DNA of 62,761 nt. Origin: Chrysochromulina tobinii (Eukaryota; Haptophyta; Prymnesiales; Chrysochromulinaceae). Under the pieces are notes generated by a model. It ran no database searches, was not told the DNA's origin, and was given only the letters and a program-made list of their open reading frames with translations. The stretch is taken from the NCBI GenBank assembly GCA_001275005.1, contig JWZX01002709.1, forward strand, positions 1 to 62,761, in the 5' to 3' direction. Positions 53,162-62,509 of this stretch are shown one piece after another; the first letter of the stretch is position 1; every line of letters starts with the position of its first letter. A program made the position numbers and the translations under genes.

Positions 53162-55090
53162 ATGCGCTTCTTCGCACTTTCGGCGACGTTGGGCGCCTGT
53201 GCGCTGCTGCTCTTGAACAGCTACGGATCGGGGATCAGGATCCCTGACGGCCTCGGCAGCCCGGTCGCATGGCCAGCTGCCGTGGAGGCTCTCTCGGGGG
53301 CAGCACGCAGCAGCAGCAGCATCAGCACTGACGACATTGATCGCGGCCCTGCTCGACAACCCTCGACAGCCCTGCTCGATGCGCTGTCGCTCGAGCGATG
53401 CGACCAGCTCTTCGTAGACGGCGGCAGCAATTTGGGCGAGGCCGTCGACGCCTTCCTCGCTGGCACCTTTTTCACGTGCGCGACGACGGGCCCGGATCGG
53501 ATCTACCGCACCGACTGGCGGTCGCTGAGCAAGCCGCAGCGACAGGCGCGCATGGCGGCGCTCGCGTCTCCCCGAGGGTTCTGCATCCGGTCGTTTGAGC
53601 CCGCTCCCGCGCTGCTTCCGCCGCTCCGCTTGCGCGAAGCCACCCTACGAGCACTGGGCATCGACGTGCGATTCGTGCACGGCGCCCTGGTGGACGCGAC
53701 GACGACGGCCAGTGCCAGTGCCAGCGAGCGACGCGAGGTGGTGACTTACAGCGGCCATCCGCAAGGCGAATCGTTGACGAGCCTGTTCCGCTTCAACGAC
53801 ATCCACTTGGCCCCTGGTGGTCTCGTCAAGCCGCAGCAGCTCTCTGCGCGCATGGTCGACGTGCCCACGTAGGATGATGACACTGAGTGCCTCTCTCATC
53901 AAGCCGCAGCAGCTCTCTGATTGCCTCTCTCATCAAGCCGCAGCAGCTCTCTGCGCGATTGGTCGACGTGCCCACGTAGGATGATGACACTGAGTGCCTC
54001 TCTGATTGCCTCTCTGAGTGCCTCTCTGATTGCCTCTGTGCGCGAATGGTCGACGTGCCCACGTGCACTGATGTTCTCTGATGGCCTCTGATGGCCTCTG
54101 ATGACCTCTGATAACCTCTGATGGCCTCTGATGGCCTCTCTCATCAGGTACGATCTCGTCGAGGTCCTCGAGCGCATGCGCCGGCACAACGCGAGCGCCG
54201 TCGTGGCGGTGCGCTTGGACGTCGAGATGATGAACGCTGATGACCTCTGATGACCTCTGATGATGAGCGCTGATGATGAGCGATGATAAGCGCTGATGAG
54301 CTCTGATGACCTCATTCATCAGGTGCGCTTAGACGTCGAGGGAGCCGAATACGCGATGCTCGAGGCGTTGACGCGCCGTCCCGAGCTCCTCTGTTTCGTC
54401 AGCTTCGTCTTCGTCGAGTTCCACCACAGCGCCACGCCTGAGCAGCGCGCTCGGCTGACGCGCTATCGCCTCGACGAGCAGGTATGTGTGCCGCGGATGA
54501 CCTCTGATGACCACTGATGACCGCTGATGGCCTCTCTGATTGCCTCTGACCTCTCTAATTGCCTCTCTCATCAGGTCTTCGAGCGGCTCAAGGAGCGAGT
54601 GCATGCGGTGATGAAGCGACCGGGCTGCCGGTTACAGCTCTGATGGCGTGCTGATGGCATCTGATTGCCTCCCTCATCAGGTAATGGAGCGGCCGGGCTG
54701 CCCGCTACAGCTCTGATGGCGTGCTGATGGCATCTGATTGCCTCCCTCATCAGGTGATGGAGCGGCCGGGCTGCCCGCTACAGCTCTGATGGCGTGCTGA
54801 TGGCATCTGATTGCCTCCCTCATCAGGTGATGGAGCGGCCGGGCTGCCCGCTACAGCTCTGATGGCGTGCTGATGGCATCTGATTGCCTTCCCTCAGGTA
54901 ATGGAGCGGCCGGGCTGCCCGCTACAGCTCTGATGGCGTGCTGATGGCATCTGATTGCCTCCCTCATCAGGTGATGGAGCGGCCGGGCTGTCGGTTACAG
55001 CTCTACTGGCGCTCGTTTTGGGCATCGTGTGGCGACCAGCAGCGCTTCGAGTGGCGCGACTCCGAGCAGGCCACCCGACCAGCGCCGTGA
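53162..55090 (+). CDS. FkbM-type methyltransferase with signal anchor
   Basis: Exons 53162-53868, 54148-54208, 54323-54481, 54575-54607 and 54971-55090; all phases agree, 359 aa. A hydrophobic N-terminus (MRFFALSATLGACALLLLNS) suggests a signal anchor into the secretory pathway. The methyltransferase core has LFVDGGSNLGEAVDAFLAG (motif I), FCIRSFEPAPALLPPLR, and AVVAVRLDVEGAEYAMLEAL, the diagnostic K/R-x-D-x-E-G-x-E region of FkbM enzymes, then FVEFHHSA. FkbM-type enzymes O-methylate sugars or polyketides using S-adenosylmethionine. Each intron carries duplicated exon pieces; the last one is a six-copy tandem array. It starts head to head with the TLC gene. Confidence 0.87.
53869..54147 (+). 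repeat. intron with three copies of the exon 1 end
   Basis: The end of exon 1 (AAGCCGCAGCAGCTCTCTG, continuing to GTCGACGTGCCCACGTAGGA) is present in full once more and in part twice more inside the intron, separated by TGATTGCCTCTC units. Each full copy offers the same donor (CCCAC|GTAGGA). Confidence 0.9.
54608..54990 (+). repeat. 73-bp array of exon start plus intron, six copies
   Basis: The unit is the final exon start GTGATGGAGCGGCCGGGCTG, then CCGCTACAGCTCTGATGGCG, then a TGATTGCCTCCCTCATCAG intron end. Copies begin at about 54608, 54681, 54754, 54827, 54898 and 54971. Only the last continues into the terminal exon. The 54898 copy has lost CAT from its CCCTCATCAG, and copies 2 and 5 have GTAATG in place of GTGATG. 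Confidence 0.92.
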
Positions 55091-55599
55091 TGAGCGTCAC
55101 ATAGGAGCGCCGTGACGAGCGCGCCGCGGCCACTTGAGGGAGGAGACGCAGCACTCGGCCTCACTGGCCACTGGCACACTGCCCGCTCCCACGTCCCGGC
55201 GACTACCCATACGAATACCAGCAACTATAGGATCTTTAGTTGGCCTTGTTCTCCCACCGCTTTAAGTTTTTAGTACCGTACTGGTGTAACCATGTTCGAA
55301 ATATGTCTTTCGCGTTCCGTTCACCCGGACCGTAGAGAAGCAATCTCTAACGCCGCGGCAGCGACCATACATTCGAGATATGTGCACACGTAACCAGCAT
55401 GCCCCTCGCCCTGCTCCCCTCTTGTTACGCTTACGGCCTTGCCCCAGATCCCGAGTGTTCGAGCACCGCCGCCTTCCCCAACCCCATGCCAGAGACTTGG
55501 GAGGTTTTCCCTTCGGGGCCAGTCCTTATACTTTACTCTTAAGGAGGCAGTTACGAAGATAGGTGGCAGCTATAAGTAAGTTCTGAAGTAACTGCTTGC
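55091..55599. other. intergenic region, no gene recognised
   Basis: The part 55225-55400 is lower in GC than the surroundings and probably holds the promoter of the next gene. No frame, RNA gene or repeat stands out. Confidence 0.5.
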
Positions 55600-56637
55600 A
55601 TGCAACGTGAATATCCGTGCATGAAGAAATCCGTGCAGACGCGCGCGGCCGCGCGCGCCGCCCGCGCCGCGCCGTCCTTCTCGACATCTATGAAGGAAGA
55701 AGCACGCGATCCGCGCCACTCTGCCGCGGTGGAGCCTACCAGACTTCTGTTCTTCGAGCTCGGTGAAGACGAGCTGCTGCACATCACTCGATTTGTGCCG
55801 GCATACGAGCGCGTTCACAAGCTGCGGCTGGTCTCGCACGCGATGGCCGGCCTCGTTCGCACCGTCGGCCTGCGCCATCTGGTGCTTCAGGACACCTGTA
55901 CCGATCCCCCCCGCTGGCTGAGCGATGGGCTCGTCCTTTCGGTAGGCTGGCTCCGGAAGAAGCCGATGACGCCCACCTCCACTGCCGCCGCAAATCTCCG
56001 CTCCGGAGCGGACAAATTCGTCGACCCGCGGCTCGCGCAGTACGAGGTCTTCCGGCCGCAGGTGCTCACGCTGGCTCCCTTGCTGAGCGTGATCGAACAC
56101 CCGGCGCGTACCCTGCCCTTCGCCAAGCCCTACTCCCAGATGCTCCCCAGTGTGAAGACCATCTACTTCGCGAGCTATTCCGACGTGTCGAACTGTTCTA
56201 CACGCGTCTGCCCTTTGGGGCGCATCCCAGCCAGCTTCACGTATGCGCAAGTGCTTTCCGAGATGCGCAGCTGGACACCGCCCGAGGCCGCATTAGCACA
56301 GCTCGGGGAGCGCGCGCCACCCGATCACCTCGCCCTCATGGTACCGGTTTCCGAACTTGGCTGCCGCTGCGGCCAGCCGTCGCAGTTCAAGTGCGCGAGC
56401 GGCACATGCCTGACACAGTGCTGCGCCAAGTGCAGCCCCGCCTTTCGTGAGCTCGGCCCGTGCGGTGCATGCGAGGCGTACGTGTGCTATGGCCATAGCG
56501 CGGTATGCACCGAATGCGGCGAACGCTACTGCGTCGACTACTGCGAGGGCACGCTCTGCATGGCGAACATAGTTTTCTGCTCTTTCTGCTTGCAGCCTCT
56601 GTGCCAGGATTGCATCGCGCATCACGATTGCAAATGA
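55600..56637 (+). CDS. F-box-like protein with C-terminal Cys-rich zinc-binding domain
   Basis: One exon of about 345 aa. Residues ~45-95 resemble an F-box (LGEDELLHITRFVPAYERVH followed by KLRLVSHAMAG), the motif that links substrates to SCF ubiquitin ligases. The last 90 residues contain some twenty Cys and several His in pairs (CRCGQPSQFKCASGTC, CCAKCSP, CGACEAYVCYGHSAVCTECG, CSFCLQPLCQDCIAHHDC), probably two or more bound zinc ions of a B-box/RING-like type. Starts at MQREYP or MKKSVQ are both possible. There are no introns and no repeat units, unlike most neighbours. I do not recognise the exact family. Confidence 0.62.
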   Translation: MQREYPCMKKSVQTRAAARAARAAPSFSTSMKEEARDPRHSAAVEPTRLLFFELGEDELLHITRFVPAYERVHKLRLVSHAMAGLVRTVGLRHLVLQDTCTDPPRWLSDGLVLSVGWLRKKPMTPTSTAAANLRSGADKFVDPRLAQYEVFRPQVLTLAPLLSVIEHPARTLPFAKPYSQMLPSVKTIYFASYSDVSNCSTRVCPLGRIPASFTYAQVLSEMRSWTPPEAALAQLGERAPPDHLALMVPVSELGCRCGQPSQFKCASGTCLTQCCAKCSPAFRELGPCGACEAYVCYGHSAVCTECGERYCVDYCEGTLCMANIVFCSFCLQPLCQDCIAHHDCK

Positions 56638-57377
56638 CTGAGAGTGTCGGCAACCTACCGGTACATAAGTCCGATCTCATGGCCGGGGAGGGCGGTAGGG
56701 GGGCGGTAGGGGGGCGGCCATACTCTCCCGGTAGGGAGGCGGCCATACTCTCCCCCGCGGGGGACGTGAGGGTGGTCGTGACCAAGTGGTAGTGGCTCAT
56801 GTCGAGGTGGTGGTGCTCGTCGTGGCTGACCCTCTATGGGGGCCGGCCGCGCTCTCCCTACCTGTGGGGAAGGGTGCAGGGAGGGTTCAGTTTCGGTTCG
56901 TTGGTTCTTTGTTGCCGGTTCGTGAAAGTACATGTAGTTCGTTTAAGACATCTAGAGACAGATCATGAGCTCCGCGAGAGAGATCATGATTCATGTCTCC
57001 GATGCCGGCAGCACTCCCACCGTGGTGTCGATCCGAGCAGGACGTGATGTTGAAAAAAAGATGTGTGGGCGGCTTGCTTCTTCTTGATGTCGTCTGCCCG
57101 CGTGTGAATAGAGCGTGGCATGCGGTGTCGACCCCCCTCGTGGGTTCTGCTCCGCTGCGACTCGCGACGAAGTGCTGCGCCAGTTCAGTTCAGTTGCTGA
57201 ACTGAACTGAACTGAACTGCGCCACTTCGTTTGAGATTTTGAGCGGACTACCTCTCACTCGTCTGGAACCAAAACGGAAGCGCAAGCGCGCGCATGTACG
57301 CGCTTCAGTCCAAATTTGGTCTCAAAAACCCCGTTGCCAAATGCAGCGAATAAACCCCGCTGCGACCACACAAGAAA
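56638..57377. other. intergenic region with GGGGCGGTAG repeats
   Basis: Short repeats of GGGGGGCGGTAGG and TACTCTCCCGGTAGGGAGGC lie at 56685-56760. The rest up to the sulfotransferase-like start shows no protein-like frame. It contains the hairpin annotated separately. Confidence 0.5.
57167..57230. repeat. 64-bp imperfect inverted repeat built on AACTG pentamers
   Basis: The left arm ACGAAGTGCTGCGCCAGTTC (then AGTTCAGTT) pairs with the right arm AACTGAACTGAACTGAACTG followed by CGCCACTTCGT. A four-base loop (GCTG) separates the arms. It would form a strong hairpin in RNA or single-stranded DNA. Confidence 0.8.
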
Positions 57378-58964
57378 ATGCTGCTGCAGGTCCTGTCGCT
57401 TGTGCTGGGCGTGGCGCTTCAAGACAACGCGGCGCTGCAAACGAATGAGGCGCTCCACGCGCAGCCAGCGGCGGAGACTTCCGGCCGCGCAGAGGTCCTC
57501 GTCCTTGTCTCCGACCACGGGAGCGGCACGACCAACTTTGGGGACATTCTCAACACGCACCCGTGCATCCTGGACGTTGGCGAGCCCTTCGGTTCAGGGT
57601 ACATGCTGTGGACGACATACTCTCAACCCGCCGAATGCGCTGCGCAGAATCTAACCGATCACCCTGCCATGTTCGATGCGGACAACGGCAAGCTCGAGCA
57701 CGCCGACAATCCGAAGATGACGAGGGAGATCAACGATGTTCTCACGCGACAGGAGTGGAACAAAGGGGCGGATAAGGTCTACTATAACATTGACTCGCGC
57801 TCACTCTACGTGAACCTCACCTACAACCTCGCCGAGTACTTTGTGCGTATCCGCGACCTCGTCTGCGCCCACGTGCCCGCGTCAGCACGCGACTTGTGCC
57901 CGGCGGCAAACTGCTCGATCATGCTCAAGATGTTCCCCGTGTACGTCGACGGCGATACGGTGATCGATCACACCCCGAGTCCGGGCCACGCCGCATGCCA
58001 GGCCGCACAGAACGTCAAGGCGATGAAGGCCTGGAAGGACGCGCTGCACTCGTTTGAAATGGACCCGAAGGTGGCCACGTTGAACTTCGAGCGCAACGAG
58101 CTGGACAGGCAGTTCTCCAACTTTCACCGCTTCACATCGATTGGCACCGAGTTCGACTGCAGTTATCCACGGCCCACCCCGACGTTCGCCGTCGAGGCTC
58201 GTGGCCATACCCAACTCCAGCTGCAGGCCGAAAGCTGCTGGGCACACCCTCAAAAGTGCAGATTGCATCGATGGCCTCTGATTGCGTCTGATTGAATCTC
58301 CACCGAGCTCCTGTGATCGGGCTCTCGATGGCCTCTGATTGCGTCTGAGTGCGTCTGATTGCCTCCCTCATCAGGTGCATTAATGAGGCTCTCGATCTCA
58401 TCGGCCTCGACGCGCGGGCGATGCCTAATTCGAGTGAGTACATAGGCTTGCATGTGATTGAATTTGATTGCATGCGTGATTGCGTGCGCTGAGTGCATGA
58501 TGAGTGAATGTGCTCATCAGGTGAGTACATGGAAAAGTCGGCCTCTGAGGACGTCTGGTGGCTGCCTGATTGTGTCTGAGTGCTGCTGATTGCCTCCCTC
58601 ATCAGGTGAGTACATGGAAGAGTCGGCCACAGCTCATGCCCATCTGATTGCATGTGATTGCATGTGATTGCCTCCCTCATCAGGTGAGTACATGGAAGAG
58701 TCGGCCACAGCCCATGCCCATCTGGGCCCCGATAGCGGCAACTGCGAGACCAACCCCACAGGCACCTTCGTTCACACGAACGGCGATAACGTGGCGTTGG
58801 TCCCAGCTGATGCCACCTCGGTCCACCACCACTTGCTGCCGCCGCCTGCGCCGGCACCGCACTATTCCGCGCCGCCGCTGCCGCACCATGCTCCCCCTCC
58901 CCATGTTTTACCCCATGCTGAGGATAGCTTAGAGGATAGCGGCCTGCAGAGTCGTCATGCATAG
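57378..58964 (+). CDS. sulfotransferase-like secreted protein, paralogue A
   Basis: Exons 57378-58255, 58375-58433 and 58684-58964; phases agree, 405 aa. After a signal peptide (MLLQVLSLVLGVALQ) the mature part opens with VLVLVSDHGSGTTNFGDILN, placed where sulfotransferases carry their 5'-phosphosulfate loop, then GEPFGSGYMLW. Further conserved pieces are IMLKMFPVYVDGDTVIDHTP and LNFERNELDRQFSNFHRF, which resembles the 3'-phosphate loop. The Stf/sulfotransferase assignment is an inference from these loops. The C-terminus is Pro/His-rich (HHHLLPPPAPAPHYSAPP). Paralogue B follows 300 bp downstream in the same direction, and even the 5' flank (ACCCCGTTGCCAAATGCAGC) is shared. Confidence 0.6.
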
Positions 58965-59277
58965 CAGCATGCATACCACCAGCGCGGACGAGGGGGCGAG
59001 CAATGGTTGCGTGATGTGTTCTCTTTAGACCACTAGACGCCTCGTTGACAATTGGTTTAGGATGAACTTCTCTTTGACCGGAGCCGACCGGACGTCTCAC
59101 CCGAAGAAGCGGCGGTGGACTCTTGGGTTTGGTGGTCTCTCTTTTCGCACCCGACCTCTGACCAAGACGCAGGACGCATGCTTGCGTGGCCCTCCGTCAC
59201 GCGCAACAGTACCAAATTAGGTCACAAAAACCCCGTTGCCAAATGCAGCGAAGAAACCCCGCTGCGAGTCGAGAAAA

Positions 59278-61494
59278 ATGCTGCTGCATTTCCTGTCGCT
59301 TGTGCTGGGCGTGGCGCTTCAAGACAACGCGGCGCTGCAAACGAATGAGGCGCTCCACGCGCAGCCGCTGCTCGCACCAACGGCGGAGCTGTCGACTTCC
59401 AGCCGCGCGGAGGTCCTCGTCCTCGTCTCCGACCACGGGAGCGGCACGACCAACTTTGGGGACATTCTCAACACGCACCCATGCATCCTGGACGTTGGCG
59501 AGCCCTTCGGTTCAGGGTACATGCTGTGGTCGACCTTTGCTACACCCGCTGAATGCGAGGACAAAACCCGTCACCCTGCCATGTTCGATGCGGACAACGG
59601 CAAGCTCGAGCACGCCGACAATCCGAAGATGACGAGGGAGATCAACGATGTTCTCACGCGACAGGAGTGGAACAAAGGGGCGGACAAGAAGCACTTCGAA
59701 ATTGACTCGCGCTCGCTCTACGAGCATCTCGAGTATAACCTCGCCGAGTACTTTGTGCGCATCCGCGACCTCGTCTGCGCCCACGTGCCGACCGACGTGT
59801 GCCCGGCGGCCGAGTGCTCGATCATGCTCAAGATGTTCCCCGTGTACGTCGACGGCGATACGGTGATCGATCACACCCCGAGTCCGGGTCACGCCGCATG
59901 CCAGGACGCACGGAACGTCAAGGCGATGAAGGCCTGGAAGGACGCGCTGCACTCGTTTGAGCAGGTGTGTGATATGAACATGCTGATTGCCGAGCTGATT
60001 GCGCCAGAGGACTCGATAGCGGTGATGACGAGCTGATTGCGCCAGAGGGCTTGATTGCTGTGATGACGAGCTGATTGCGCCAGAGGACTCGATAGCGGTG
60101 ATGACGAGCTGATTGCGCCTGAGGACTTGATTGCTGTGATGACGAGCTGATTGCGCCAGAGGACTTGATTGCTGTGATGACGAGCTGATTGCGCCTGAGG
60201 ACTTGATTGCTGTGATGACGAGCTGATTGCGCCAGAGGACTTGATTGCTGTGATGACGAGCTGATTGCGCCAGAGGACTTGATTGCTGTGATGACGAGCT
60301 GATGGCCAGCTCGAGCGCCCCTGTTGATCGTAGAAAGATTGTGCGTCTGAATTGCGCGATGCTGTCCGATGTCCCTTCTTATCGAATGGCCCTTTTCATC
60401 GAATGGCCCTTCTCATCGAATGGCCCTTCTCGTCCTCTCTCTCTCAGAACCCGAAGGTGGCCACGTTGAACTTCGAGCGCAAGGAGCTGGACAGGCAGTT
60501 CTCCAACTTTCACCGCTTCACACCGATTGGCACCGAGTTCGACTGCAGCTATCCACGGCCCACCCCGACCTTCGCCGTCGAGGCCGTCAAGCATACGCAA
60601 CTCCATCTGCAGGCCGAAACCTGCTGGGCACACCCTGAAAAGTGCATCTCCTGATTGTCTCCTGATTATCTCCCGGCCGAGCTCTCGACCGACCTGTCGA
60701 CGGCGGTCTGAGGGCGTCTGGTGGCTGTCTGATTGTGTCTGGCTGTCTGATTGTGTCTAAGTGCTGCTGATTGCTTCCCTCATCATCAGGTGCGTTGACG
60801 ACGCTCTGAAGCTCCTCGGCCTCAACGAGAAAGGGATGCCGAATTTGGGTGAGTCTCTGATTGCATGTGATTGCATGTGATTGCATGCTCTGAAGCTCCT
60901 CGGCCTCGACGAGAAAGGGATGCCGAATTTGGGTGAGTCTCTGATTGCATGTGATTGCATGTGATTGCATGTGATTGCATGCTCTGAAGCTCCTCGGCCT
61001 CGACGAGAAAGGGATGCCGAATTTGGGTGAGTATCTGATTGCATGTGATTGCATGTGATTGCATGCTCGAGTGGGATGCCGAATTTGGGTGAGTAGTACA
61101 TCTGATTGCATGGAATTGCATGCTGATTGTATGCTGAGTGAGTAGTACATCAAGCGTGCACCTGATTGCATTCGGATTGCATGCTGAGTGTATGCTGAGT
61201 GCACGCGATTTCTCGCTGATTGCATGTGTGTGGCATGTGATTGCCTGCCTCATCACAGAAAAGTACCTCGACGAGGGACGGCACAACCATCTGGCCCCCG
61301 ACAGTGGCAACTGCGACACCTACCCCAAAGGCACCTTTGTTCACACGCCCGGCGACCACGTGGCGTTGGTCCCAGCACATGCCACCTCGGTCCACCACCA
61401 CCTGCTGTCACCGCCTTCGCCGGCACCGCACCACGCTGTGCAGAGCAGCCATGCGAGTGTGCAGAGCAGCCTGCATCGCAGCGGCTTCCAATAA
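59278..61494 (+). CDS. sulfotransferase-like secreted protein, paralogue B
   Basis: Exons 59278-59964, 60448-60641, 60790-60848 and 61259-61494; phases agree, 391 aa. It is very close to paralogue A over the catalytic region (VLVLVSDHGSGTTNFGDILN, GEPFGSGYMLW, IMLKMFPVYVDGDTVIDHTP). It differs by an extra intron of 483 bp splitting HSFEQ|NPKVATL, where A reads HSFEMDPKVATL without interruption. The C-terminal exon is shorter and less Pro-rich. Introns carry repeats of GGGATGCCGAATTTGGGTGA, the end of exon 3, in four copies. The shared 5' flank suggests the two genes arose by tandem duplication and are regulated alike. Confidence 0.62.
59993..60305 (+). repeat. 38-bp tandem array in the extra intron of paralogue B
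   Basis: About eight copies of a 38-bp unit containing AGCTGATTGCGCCAGAGGAC and TTGATTGCTGTGATGACG fill most of the intron. A second, shorter array (CGAATGGCCCTTCTCAT, 17 bp, about four copies) lies at 60380-60432 just before the acceptor. Confidence 0.9.
60830..61100 (+). repeat. four copies of an exon 3 end with GATTGCATGT units
   Basis: The block GAAGCTCCTCGGCCTC (A/G) ACGAGAAAGGGATGCCGAA recurs after each run of TGATTGCATG units, with the exon donor TTTGG|GTGAGT repeated each time. Only the first copy is needed to keep the reading frame of paralogue B. Confidence 0.88.
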
Positions 61495-62509
61495 GGGAGG
61501 GGAGCTGCGGGTGACGATCTCGCGCTCGATCTCGATCTCGCGTGGAGCCCCAAAGTTGGGGCGCGCCGAGATGAGCGCGAGGCGCCTGCTGTGTCGAAGC
61601 TGAATGCAGAGTCTCGACGCAACGCCCAGGGTGCCCGCGACGGCGCCATCGGTGCCAAGACGGCATCGGCCGAGATGCCCAAGACGACGCTCTCTGAGGA
61701 GGAGCTGCGGCCGCCCACCACGTGCACCAACCACCCTTTGCTACGAAGTAACTTCGGACGTCTTTGACTCGGCTGCTTGAGATCGCTCTGAGATCGCAGT
61801 TCCACACGGGCGCCACTTTGCATGTCGTTACGGGCAGCAACGAACGAACGGGAAAACGCATGGGGGTAGGGAGGGGAAGAGGCCCGAGGGCGGTGCCCGC
61901 GACGACGCGTGGTTTGGTAAGGTTTGGTAGAGTGCCGCTGTACACAGCTTCCGAGCGTTTCGCTGTACAGCTCTGTAGGTAGCGAGTCCTCCGGTGTGGT
62001 TTAGAGAATTCTTCGGTTTATTCTGAGAGGGAGTCTGGGAGTTTTTGAAAATGTACGGTTCGTATCACAACATGTTGAGTCATGAGACATGACTTTATTT
62101 CTGACGCTGCGTGATGTCTGATGACGACGGTGTTCGGTTTAAGTTCGGTTCACAGGACCGCGCTGTCTCATGCGGCGCGCTCGCGTCCCCCTGCCCCCTC
62201 TCGTCTCTGCGCTCTCAGGCCGCACTCCGCTCCCCGTGCGCCCCCTGTCCGCGATCTGAAGCACCTCCGTCCCCAAGGCCGACTACAGAGGTACAGACCC
62301 ACGATGCAGTAGCCCTCTGTCATCATCACTCCCGCCCCCCCTCCGCCACGCCCTAATGTGCACGCCCCGCCTCGCCTCTGCCGCCTGGCCGCCCTCCGCG
62401 CTCGCGCTCCGCTCCCGCTCCTGCGCGCGCCCCCTGTCCGCGCTCTCATGCACCTCCCTCCTGACTGCACCCCAGCCACACACAGCGACCCTCATCATCA
62501 GCCCCCTGC
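61495..62509. other. intergenic region, no gene recognised
   Basis: Frames between 61500 and 61950 are Arg/Pro/Ser-rich and unlike protein. Bases 62160-62480 are C/T-rich on the plus strand, with two similar pieces beginning GCGCCCCCTGTCCGCG near 62240 and 62425. It probably holds the 3' part and terminator of the gene at the right edge. Confidence 0.45.
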
